Source of the DNA: an uncultured Eubacterium sp.
GTDB taxonomy: Bacteria > Bacillota_A > Clostridia > Lachnospirales > Lachnospiraceae
Assembly: GCA_948759685.1 (NCBI GenBank)
Contig: CAQBGY010000250.1
Coordinates: forward strand, 1-5,397
Direction: 5' to 3'
DNA: 5,397 nt
Shown here: positions 1-5,380 of the stretch, piece by piece
How the letters are laid out: each line of letters opens with the position of its first letter
Numbering within the stretch: the stretch's first letter is position 1
Notes under the pieces: model-generated
Database searches by the model: none
Told to the model about the DNA's origin: nothing
Seen by the model: only the letters and a program-made list of their open reading frames with translations
Made by a program: the position numbers and the translations under genes

Positions 1-1613
1 GTAATTTAAAAAATGTATTGCCATATCTTTATTGCTATGTATTTATGACATGCTTACTTAATTGTTTGAAATATGTAGATAAATATTGTGATAGCATTTT
101 GTCCTCTTATGTAAATAAGTACATAATAGATATCACAATAAAAAAAGTAGAACAAATGAGTATGAGTAGATTTGATGATTCTGAATTTTATAATAGGATC
201 AAAATGGTAAATAACGAGTCTGCATCAAGATCTATGAGTATATTAAGGACTATAACAAATATGATTGCGGGAGGTAGTACACTAATTATTGTTACAGTTA
301 TATTGGCTCGATTTAGTCCTATCTTAATTGTTGTTTCAATTGCTGTATGTATACCATCAATGCTAGTTGCAATGAAGATAGCGTTAAAGCAGTATGGTAT
401 ATATATTAAAAGATTCGAGAAAATTAGATGGATTGACTACTTAAAAAATATGATGGTTGAATATGAATATATTAAAGAAATAAAAATAAACAATGTTTAT
501 AATTATATTAGAAGTAAAGCGACAAACAGTTACGAAGAATACATAGCTGAGGACAAAAATATACGGGGAAAATATTGCCAGAAAAGGGTATTAATTAATA
601 TTATTGAGGAACATATTAATTTCATTATTAGGAGTATTGTGTTAATTAAGGTCATATATGATAAAAGAACAATAGGAGAATTTTCACTTTATGTCTCATC
701 TATTGACAATTTTAGAAATTCTATTGCAACGATATTAAATACAATAGCATCAGTTTTTGAAGATGGGCTTTATATACAGAATTTATTCAATTTGCTTAAT
801 GAAGAAGGCAATATTAATAAAGGTGATCAGGAATTTAGTGAATCATTTGAGAAAGTAACATTTGAGAATGTGTGGTTCAAATATCCAAATACTCAAAAAT
901 ATGTCTTAGAAGGAGTAAACCTTGAATTAAAAAGTAAGGAAAGCTATTCTTTTGTCGGATTAAATGGCAGTGGAAAGACTACAATTTTAAAATTAATTTT
1001 AAAATTATATAAACCGGACAAAGGGAAAATATATATTGACGGGGTTAATATAGAAAAAATCAACACTGATGATTACTATTCCCATATTGGTGTACTCTTT
1101 CAAGATTTCATAAAATATCCGATGACGGTCAAAGAAAATATAGGGGTTGGTGATATCGCATCTTTATATAACGATGAGCGTATATTGCAGGCAGCAATGA
1201 TGTCAGGAGCAAATCAATTTATAGAAAAATTGACTAATGGTTATGACACTAAGTTGCTCAGAGAATGGTCTGAGTCAGAGCAGCTTTCACTGGGACAGTG
1301 GCAGAAGATAGCAATTAGCCGCGCATTTATGAAAAAAGCCGCTATTTTAATTTTGGATGAGCCCACCTCATCATTAGATCCAGAGGCTGAGTATGACATA
1401 TACAAAAAATTTAAAGAAATGATGAGTGGCAAGATGTGCATATTTATTTCTCATAGGTATTCTACTGTTCAGTTGGTAGACAAAATATATGTTCTTAAAG
1501 ACGGTAAAATTGTAGAAGAAGGCAAACATAGTGAATTAATCAAATTAAAAGGAGAGTATGAGAGACTATACACTATGCAGGCTGAAACATATGGGAAAAA
1601 TAAAGAGGGGTAA
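1..1613 (+). CDS. ABC exporter with fused membrane and ATPase domains, NisT-like (5' end outside window)
   Basis: ATP-driven membrane exporter, probably of a peptide. The frame is open from base 3 to the stop at 1611-1613. The first in-frame start (TTG at 18) has no ribosome binding site and falls in a hydrophobic stretch, so the true start is upstream. Numbering from that TTG, hydrophobic segments lie near 1-20, 82-118, 195-213 and 228-248. The nucleotide-binding domain follows: Walker A GLNGSGKT (314-321), Q-loop Gln362, signature LSLGQ (423-427) followed by WQKIAISRA, Walker B ILILDE (443-448), D-loop SSLD and switch His479. The LSxGQWQKIA pattern is typical of lantibiotic/RiPP exporters such as NisT and SpaT; here Leu replaces the first Gly of LSGGQ. 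Family members are about 600 residues, so roughly 60 are missing unless an N-terminal C39 peptidase domain is also present. The stop lies 8 bases before the M16 gene, indicating one operon. The ABC exporter call is secure; the peptide substrate is inferred. Confidence 0.93.
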   Translation, partial: NLKNVLPYLYCYVFMTCLLNCLKYVDKYCDSILSSYVNKYIIDITIKKVEQMSMSRFDDSEFYNRIKMVNNESASRSMSILRTITNMIAGGSTLIIVTVILARFSPILIVVSIAVCIPSMLVAMKIALKQYGIYIKRFEKIRWIDYLKNMMVEYEYIKEIKINNVYNYIRSKATNSYEEYIAEDKNIRGKYCQKRVLINIIEEHINFIIRSIVLIKVIYDKRTIGEFSLYVSSIDNFRNSIATILNTIASVFEDGLYIQNLFNLLNEEGNINKGDQEFSESFEKVTFENVWFKYPNTQKYVLEGVNLELKSKESYSFVGLNGSGKTTILKLILKLYKPDKGKIYIDGVNIEKINTDDYYSHIGVLFQDFIKYPMTVKENIGVGDIASLYNDERILQAAMMSGANQFIEKLTNGYDTKLLREWSESEQLSLGQWQKIAISRAFMKKAAILILDEPTSSLDPEAEYDIYKKFKEMMSGKMCIFISHRYSTVQLVDKIYVLKDGKIVEEGKHSELIKLKGEYERLYTMQAETYGKNKEG

Positions 1614-1621
1614 TACGAAAA

Positions 1622-2800
1622 ATGTTTGAACAATTAGATATCGTGCAGACAAGGAACAAAATGACTATATATTTCAGGAACATGAAAGGTACTTGCAACT
1701 GTGTATATGTAGGACTTGTGATTCGGAGCGGTTCGCTTAATGAAAAAAAATCGGGTACGGCGCATATACTGGAACACATGATCATTAATGGAAGACTAAT
1801 TAACGAAAATCGAGATATTGTTTTTAATAATCGTGCTATAACGGATTTTGGCTATACGATTTATTACTTGGATATAAAAAAGGATAATATTACATTTCTT
1901 TTTAACTTCCTTACGGATATTTATAGAGAAAAAATATTATGTAGAGATGACTTCCTTCATAGCAAAAAAGAAGTTTGGGATGAATATAACGAGATTTCTG
2001 AAACATTTAAAAATAAAAAAATAGTAGGTCTGTTTGAAAAAACAACATATGGATTAAAGATGCCGTTAGGGGATAAAAATATACTAGAAGTATCATTTGA
2101 AGACGTTTGTGAATATTTTGAGAAATTTTATGGTGTACAAAATACGGCACTAATATTGTGCGGAAACATTAACGTTCAAGAGCAAAATAATATAAAAAGG
2201 ATTATTGACAATATTGGTATGGCAAGACAAATTTGTACTATCAGTCAACTAGAACCACTTATGTTTAATAAAGAATGCATTAAGGTTTACGCCAATCAAG
2301 GGAAATGCAGTTGCCATTTTGTCATTAATAATACCATTTGTGATTCAGATATAGATTATGTATATACAAGAATGTTGGAAAACTACGCATTAATCATTTT
2401 GGAAGAATACATTGAAACCTTAGTACCTTCAAAAATCCGATGCAGAAAAGAGTACTTTAACTCTATGGAGTCTTTTTTAGTTATAGAATTTATTGATGAA
2501 AGAGCAGAATATTTGCTTCACATTATCGAATCAAAAAAATATATGAAGGAGGATTTACGTAATATTATCAATATAGATAAATATATAGATGATGTAAAAA
2601 AGCAGATAAGATACGGAATAAATATGAACATTGCTCGACAAGAATGTATACAGCATTATATATATGAAAACCGCGTGATTTTATTAGATAATAGTAATAC
2701 TATTTTAGATAAAGCAGCTAAAAAATTAAAAAAAGAGAATGTAACCTGTCTATTAGAAGAATGGTATTTTAAAAATAATAATTATAGATTCTTATATTAA
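1622..2800 (+). CDS. M16-family zinc metallopeptidase, probable RiPP precursor-processing enzyme
   Basis: A 392-residue protein of the M16 (pitrilysin/processing peptidase) fold. The inverted zinc motif HxxEH is present as HILEH at 48-52 inside GTAHILEHM, close to the usual GxAHxxEHM. A Glu-x6-Glu pair at 117 and 124 (KKEVWDEYNE) matches pitrilysin Glu162/Glu169, so the zinc ligands His48, His52 and Glu124 and the catalytic Glu51 all appear intact. ILCGNINVQE (178-187) resembles the strand-turn that ends the first M16 domain. The protein is slightly shorter than typical M16B members (about 400-440) and has no signal peptide, so it is probably cytoplasmic. ATG at 1622 is preceded by GAGGGG (1605-1610). 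M16 peptidases act in RiPP clusters, for example AlbE/AlbF of subtilosin A and the M16B pair of some class III lanthipeptides. Next to a NisT-like exporter, leader removal or trimming is the likely job (inference). Only one M16 gene is visible; a partner could lie upstream. Confidence 0.88.
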   Translation: MFEQLDIVQTRNKMTIYFRNMKGTCNCVYVGLVIRSGSLNEKKSGTAHILEHMIINGRLINENRDIVFNNRAITDFGYTIYYLDIKKDNITFLFNFLTDIYREKILCRDDFLHSKKEVWDEYNEISETFKNKKIVGLFEKTTYGLKMPLGDKNILEVSFEDVCEYFEKFYGVQNTALILCGNINVQEQNNIKRIIDNIGMARQICTISQLEPLMFNKECIKVYANQGKCSCHFVINNTICDSDIDYVYTRMLENYALIILEEYIETLVPSKIRCRKEYFNSMESFLVIEFIDERAEYLLHIIESKKYMKEDLRNIINIDKYIDDVKKQIRYGINMNIARQECIQHYIYENRVILLDNSNTILDKAAKKLKKENVTCLLEEWYFKNNNYRFLY

Positions 2801-2805
2801 ATTAA

Positions 2806-3069
2806 TTGGTCGAAAAAGAAATTAGTAACAGGCCCGCTAAAAAAACAAATATTTTTGTCGGGATAAAGTCTTTCCATAATAACAGTGTTGTGGCATATGA
2901 CTTTTTTAAAGTAAATAGCGGATATTGTGATAAGGATTGTTGTCTGATATATAAAACAGATAATAATCCTTTTTATATTGTTTATAAGCATGGGATTACT
3001 TGCCATGTTAGAGATCCTCCGGTTTCATGTTTCAAATCAAATGTGAAAGACTGGAGGACGAAAGGATGA
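2806..3069 (+). CDS. Doubtful cysteine-containing reading frame of about 87 residues, possibly a gene remnant
   Basis: Product not recognised. The frame opens with TTG directly after an in-frame TAA. It contains no ATG start and no convincing ribosome binding site, so an 87-residue product is doubtful. Against pure chance, the codons up to about 3000 look gene-like (many GAT, AAT, TAT, AAA) and the translation contains plausible stretches such as NNPFYIVYKHG. Five cysteines lie in the second half. Its TGA stop overlaps the ATG of the sigma-like gene (ATGA at 3066-3069), which could mean translational coupling or be chance. The last ~20 codons lie in the transition to GC-richer DNA, so the frame may be a broken gene fused across an insertion junction. 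A hairpin at 2833-2862 lies inside it. I see no similarity to known leader peptides. Confidence 0.25.
   Translation: MVEKEISNRPAKKTNIFVGIKSFHNNSVVAYDFFKVNSGYCDKDCCLIYKTDNNPFYIVYKHGITCHVRDPPVSCFKSNVKDWRTKG
2833..2862 (+). other. Imperfect hairpin 33 bases after the M16 gene
   Basis: CCCG (2833-2836) pairs with CGGG (2859-2862). After a C/T mismatch and a T-G wobble, AAAAA (2839-2843) pairs with TTTTT (2852-2856), leaving an 8-base loop. Its place just after the M16 stop suits an operon terminator, but no T-run follows the stem, so strong intrinsic termination is not supported. It could be a weak terminator, an mRNA 3'-end stabiliser or chance in AT-rich DNA. Confidence 0.25.
3053..3057 (+). 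promoter_or_regulatory. Ribosome binding site that fixes the sigma-like gene start
   Basis: GGAGG lies 8 bases before ATG 3066. The upstream in-frame ATG at 3027 has no such site, so the 147-residue form is preferred over the 160-residue one. Confidence 0.7.
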
Positions 3070-3509
3070 GAGAAAAACATAACGATTCCGTGCAGAACCG
3101 CTTCACGACGTATCTGATGACGGCGGTGGATAACACACGGAAGAAATACTGGGAGCGAAAGTGCCGGTTGCAGGGCAAGGAATTTGTTTGGGAGGATAAC
3201 CTGGAGCGCAACTATACGGACTTTGAGGAACAGTACCGCACCTATATAGGGGAACATACAGATTTTATCTTTAGTGACTGGCAGAGATATGGGGAGCTGC
3301 TGAGTCTTTTGGAGAGCGACCGGCTGGCAAAGGCCATAAGCAGGCTGAAAGACAGGGACAGGGAGATCCTGTTTGCCAGGGTATACGGCGAGCTTACCTT
3401 TGCGGAACTGGGAGAGCGGTTCCACATGGAGCCGAAACAGGCGGAAATGGCGTATTACTATGTGCTCAGGAAACTGCGGAAGGAGATGAATGGGAATGAC
3501 AGATTTTGA
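3066..3509 (+). CDS. Sigma-70-like regulator (region 4), Tn916 Orf7-type
   Basis: A 147-residue cytoplasmic protein resembling the small sigma-like regulators of Tn916-family and other clostridial integrative elements. The N-terminal part (about 10-35, with YLMTAVDNTRKKYWERK) is basic and helical. Residues 85-141 match sigma region 4: AISRLKDRDREILFARVYGELTFAELGERF, then a recognition helix and YYYVLRKLRKEM. The second helix-turn-helix half (TFAELGERFHMEPKQAEMAYYYVLRKL) would bind DNA. Region 2 is not recognisable, so it may act with another polymerase-binding factor rather than as a complete sigma factor. The ATG start is set by GGAGG 8 bases upstream. The 3' end overlaps the next gene by 14 bases, the usual pairing with an HTH_16 protein. 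Its DNA is clearly richer in GC than the genes to its left. Family assignment is good; a role in controlling element genes is inferred. Confidence 0.8.
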   Translation: MREKHNDSVQNRFTTYLMTAVDNTRKKYWERKCRLQGKEFVWEDNLERNYTDFEEQYRTYIGEHTDFIFSDWQRYGELLSLLESDRLAKAISRLKDRDREILFARVYGELTFAELGERFHMEPKQAEMAYYYVLRKLRKEMNGNDRF

Positions 3510-3681
3510 GAAACTGCTGGAGCAGGCAAAGGCAGGGGATAAGGAGGCGCAGGAGGCAATTTTTCGGATGTACCGTCCGCTTCTTATTAAAAATGCCATG
3601 GAGCAAAACGTGTTTGAGGAAGATTTGTACCAGGAATTTTCGGCAACCCTGTTAAGCTGCATCCAGAAGTTCAGGATTTAG
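3496..3681 (+). CDS. Short helix-turn-helix protein, HTH_16 / Tn916 Orf8-type
   Basis: A 61-residue protein beginning MTDFEKLLEQAKAGDKEAQ. Its pattern (FEKLLEQAKAGDKEA, YRPLLIKNAM, FEEDLYQEFSATLLSCIQKFRI) is that of the HTH_16 family of conjugative-transposon regulators, which are about 60-70 residues, so it appears complete. The family also resembles sigma region 2, and with the preceding region-4-like gene it may form a split sigma-like pair (inference). It overlaps that gene by 14 bases and is surely co-translated. An alternative ATG at 3490 adds two residues; AGGAG at 3481-3485 lies 10 bases before 3496 but only 4 before 3490, so I prefer 3496. In Tn916-like elements such a pair is followed by excisionase and integrase genes; here it is followed by non-coding DNA and a resolvase. 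Confidence 0.72.
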   Translation: MTDFEKLLEQAKAGDKEAQEAIFRMYRPLLIKNAMEQNVFEEDLYQEFSATLLSCIQKFRI

Positions 3682-3761
3682 CTGGTGAGCGTATTATAAT
3701 CGGAATTAAGTAATTACGCAGGGAGTGTTGCGTTTCGGGCATCCACTGCGTATAAAATGAT
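3682..3761. other. Non-coding leader between the HTH_16 gene and the res-like array
   Basis: No credible gene. A perfect TATAAT occurs at 3695-3700 but has no good -35 at normal spacing (the best is TTCAGG with 19 bases). A weak inverted repeat GCGTA/TACGC (about 3690-3719) surrounds it. No clear terminator with a T-run separates the regulator pair from the resolvase. Confidence 0.4.
3728..3756 (+). promoter_or_regulatory. Possible resolvase promoter
   Basis: TTGCGT (3728-3733) and TATAAA (3751-3756) are separated by 17 bases. The -10 is good and the -35 poor (3 of 6). A transcript from here would run through the res-like array into the resolvase, so resolvase bound to the array could repress its own gene, as known for Tn3-family tnpR. 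Sequence resemblance only. Confidence 0.28.
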
Positions 3762-3886
3762 GTGTCGCAAAAGGTATCAAATACATCTACGACATCGCAA
3801 AACTTAAAAAGGGCTTTTTGCGACAGAAAAACAGGGGTGTATGCCTGCCGGAATAAATATCTCCAAAGGTATACCTTTTGCGACAC
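3762..3886. repeat. Res-like recombination site: three dyads built on TGTCGCAAAA
   Basis: The motif TGTCGCAAAA or its complement recurs in a 125-bp non-coding stretch directly before the serine recombinase. A 16-base perfect inverted pair sits at 3762-3777 (GTGTCGCAAAAGGTAT) and 3871-3886. Three dyads can be drawn. Site C, 3858-3885, is 28 bp with 11 of 14 arm positions matching, centred on AT at 3871-3872 inside the perfect palindrome AAAGGTATACCTTT. Site B, 3793-3825, is 33 bp with outer arms matching 8 of 10. Site A, 3763-3794, is 32 bp and weaker (9 of 16), and abuts B. Tn3/gamma-delta res sites have a 28-bp crossover site, a gap, a 34-bp site and a close third site over about 115-120 bp, starting with TGTC. 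The layout matches well, with the crossover-like site nearest the gene. Confidence 0.72.
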
Positions 3887-3898
3887 GGAACTCTTTGG

Positions 3899-3907
3899 AA
3901 GGAGGAG
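3899..3907 (+). promoter_or_regulatory. Ribosome binding site that fixes the resolvase start
   Basis: AAGGAGGAG includes AGGAGG (3900-3905), 6 bases before ATG 3912. It overrules the in-frame GTG at 3762, which would translate the res-like repeats and has no such site. Confidence 0.85.
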
Positions 3908-3911
3908 TATC

Positions 3912-4547
3912 ATGGCAACAAAAAAATTCGGGTATGTCCGTGTGAGTACCCGTGAGCAGAATCCGGAGAGGCAGATCCATATCTTGCGGGACGAGGAGGG
4001 CATCGACGAGCGTGACATTTATGTGGAGAAAGAGTCCGGGAGACAGTTCGAGCGCCCAGTGTACCGCTCTCTGGTTGACAACATCCTGCGGGAAGGCGAC
4101 CTGCTGGTGGTAACGGAACTGAAGCGGTTCGGGAGGAACTACGGCGAGATCTACAAGGAGTGGTTCCATATTACAAAAGAGATTGGCGCTGATATTAAGG
4201 TAACTTCCATGCCGATCTTGGATACCACGCAGTCGAAGGAGCTGGTAGGTCAGCTTATCACGGATGTGGTGCTGGCGGTTTTCGCATATGTGGCGGATGA
4301 GGACTGGACGGAGCGCCATGAGCTGCAGCGCCAAGGTATTGAGGTGGCGAAGACGAATGGAAAGCATCTGGGAAGACCGCGTGTGGAGTACCCGGATAAC
4401 TGGGAGGACTGTTACGGGCGGTGGAAGTCTGGTGTGATCTCAGCAAAGGAGGCAATGACACTGACCGGGCTGAAGAAAGACAGTTTCTACCGGCTGGTGA
4501 AAAAATATGAGTCGCAGATGAAGGATGCAGAGGAGGAAAAGTCATGA
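3912..4547 (+). CDS. Small serine recombinase, resolvase/invertase family
   Basis: A 211-residue site-specific recombinase that would cut and rejoin DNA at paired sites through a phosphoserine link. The N-terminal catalytic domain begins FGYVRVSTREQN with nucleophile Ser12 and Arg10. Arg48 (FERPVY) and Arg72/Arg75 in ELKRFGRN match gamma-delta Arg45, Arg68 and Arg71. LDTTQSKELVGQLITDVV (103-120) and the E-helix region follow. GKHLGRPRV (150-158) leads to a C-terminal helix-turn-helix (about 163-200, ISAKEAMTLTGLKKDSFYRLVKKY). Length is normal. By my alignment, usually conserved residues differ: Lys71 for Asp67, Trp132 for Arg119, Leu138 for Arg125, and Glu39 for Asp36 (conservative). This may be a divergent clade or reduced activity. 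The res-like array ends 25 bases before the start, so self-regulation is likely. It resolves multimers or cointegrates of its element, or inverts DNA (inference). It overlaps the next gene. Confidence 0.9.
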   Translation: MATKKFGYVRVSTREQNPERQIHILRDEEGIDERDIYVEKESGRQFERPVYRSLVDNILREGDLLVVTELKRFGRNYGEIYKEWFHITKEIGADIKVTSMPILDTTQSKELVGQLITDVVLAVFAYVADEDWTERHELQRQGIEVAKTNGKHLGRPRVEYPDNWEDCYGRWKSGVISAKEAMTLTGLKKDSFYRLVKKYESQMKDAEEEKS

Positions 4548-4984
4548 GCAAAGAAAAGGCTATGGAGAAGGAAAAGATATTGCAGGTGGTGGAGAAGTAT
4601 AGAGATTATTTTAATGAATGGGATGCGGATGTGGCGCTTGGCGTCAATGGCAGGAATATCTTCTATGTGCTGTCAGGGAAGGAGTTTGAAACCTTCCTGT
4701 TTTTCCAGACAGCGGATCAGTTGGAGAAGATCATACTGGGGACACTTGCGGAGAACATTGACATAATCCTGGATGCAGGAATTGATGAGATTTTTATGGG
4801 ATTTTCGGCTGAGGATGCAGATGAAGAGAGTGATAAGAGCATAGAAAATTATCTGCCGGTACTTGTGCGGAGGATGGATGTTCTTTGCAAAGCAGGGGAG
4901 AACTGGTCAAATATGCTGCAGAAGACATTTAATTCCTTAAAGAATGTCTGTGCGGATTTGGTGGAAGGAAAGGAGGAGAGATAG
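4544..4984 (+). CDS. Acidic protein of unknown function coupled to the resolvase
   Basis: A 146-residue protein I do not recognise. It is acidic and looks mainly helical, with no membrane segment, signal peptide or cysteine-based metal site. Residues 1-25 form a charged helix (KEKAMEKEKILQVVEKYRDYF). A mixed core follows (NIFYVLSGKEFETFLFF, 39-55), then a very acidic stretch SAEDADEESDKS (89-100) and a C-terminal helical part ending VEGKEER. ATG 4544 overlaps the resolvase stop (ATGA), with AGGAGG at 4531-4536 and a 7-base spacer, so the two genes are translationally coupled. This suggests a linked function such as an accessory or regulator of the recombinase, or simply an element-maintenance gene; the sequence does not decide. 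Codon use matches the resolvase, so they probably arrived together. Confidence 0.75.
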   Translation: MSKEKAMEKEKILQVVEKYRDYFNEWDADVALGVNGRNIFYVLSGKEFETFLFFQTADQLEKIILGTLAENIDIILDAGIDEIFMGFSAEDADEESDKSIENYLPVLVRRMDVLCKAGENWSNMLQKTFNSLKNVCADLVEGKEER

Positions 4985-4995
4985 GCTGCTACGGA

Positions 4996-5028
4996 TTTTT
5001 TGAAAGATATAAATATTTTTTCAAGAAA
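4996..5028. repeat. AT-rich inverted repeat between the acidic protein and the DUF5348 gene
   Basis: TTGAAA (5000-5005) pairs with TTTCAA (5019-5024). The stem extends outward through a T-G wobble and a T/A run to 4996 and 5028, with a loop of about 9-13 bases. No T-run follows the stem, so it is not a clear terminator; it may be an attenuator, a protein site or chance. I found no convincing promoter in the rest of 4985-5084. Confidence 0.25.
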
Positions 5029-5084
5029 ACAGGGGCGGTAAGACTCTTTATTATATGTAAATAAAAATTAGAGGAGGACTGTTT

Positions 5085-5318
5085 ATGAAGCAGGGTACAT
5101 TATTTTACGACAATGAAAGTGAAAGGTATAATTTCCATTACATTGATGGGAATGGGAACAAGTGTGACTATGGTGGTATCCATTGTGGGGAGGTTTTCGA
5201 GTTCAAGCTGAATGATGTCTGGATTCCTGCCCGTGTGGAGATGGGTGATGACAGAAAATGGTATTTGGTGGGACTGCCGGGGCTGAAGCTGGATGGACTA
5301 GAGGTAAAGGTTGAATAG
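5085..5318 (+). CDS. DUF5348-type small protein of mobile elements
   Basis: A 77-residue soluble protein, probably all beta. The pattern GTLFYDNESERYNF, then YGGIHCGEVFEFKLNDVWIPARVEM, then WYLVGLPGLKLDGLEVKV matches my recollection of DUF5348 proteins. These are short proteins of unknown function, common near plasmid and integrative-element genes in clostridia. Length agrees with the family and the gene looks complete. ATG 5085 is preceded by AGAGGAGG (5070-5077) with a 7-base spacer. It lies 100 bases after the acidic protein gene in the same direction; it may share a transcript or have its own promoter. Its base composition is intermediate, slightly lower in GC than the resolvase. The family is recalled rather than searched, and no biochemical role can be given. 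Confidence 0.78.
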   Translation: MKQGTLFYDNESERYNFHYIDGNGNKCDYGGIHCGEVFEFKLNDVWIPARVEMGDDRKWYLVGLPGLKLDGLEVKVE

Positions 5319-5324
5319 AAAGGA

Positions 5325-5380
5325 ACCGATATTATCTGTAAGATTATATTACCAGTATAATGACAAATGAGAAAATCGGT
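5325..5380. repeat. Nested inverted repeats after the DUF5348 gene
   Basis: An outer pair ACCGAT (5325-5330) / ATCGGT (5375-5380) encloses an inner pair ATTATA (5343-5348) / TATAAT (5356-5361) with a 7-base loop. There is no T-run, so this looks more like an operator or leader structure than a terminator. The outer right arm falls in the spacer of the promoter-like sequence, so a bound protein could control it. Confidence 0.35.

Noticed and set aside
2937..2964. Possible promoter TTGTTG-16-GATAAT upstream of the sigma-like gene
   Set aside because: The -35 matches only 3 of 6 positions and the region is so AT-rich that such matches are expected by chance.
3027..3065. Earlier ATG for the sigma-like gene (13 extra residues)
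   Set aside because: No ribosome binding site before 3027, whereas ATG 3066 has GGAGG at 8 bases.
3258..3427. Short minus-strand open frames inside the sigma-like gene and at other places (for example 1241-1441, 1573-1785, 4258-4551)
   Set aside because: All overlap better-supported plus-strand genes, lack ribosome binding sites, and show no recognisable protein features.
2982..3662. 226-codon minus-strand open frame
   Set aside because: It lies opposite the sigma-like and HTH_16 genes, which have good ribosome binding sites and recognisable domains; the antisense translation shows no domain and has an unnatural composition.
3762..3911. N-terminal 50-codon extension of the resolvase from GTG 3762
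   Set aside because: It would translate the inverted repeats, has no ribosome binding site, and family members begin at the FGYVRVS region; ATG 3912 has an ideal AGGAGG.
3804..4367. 187-codon minus-strand open frame
   Set aside because: It lies antisense to the resolvase and the res-like array. It results from the GC-rich codon pattern of the resolvase and has no recognisable motif.
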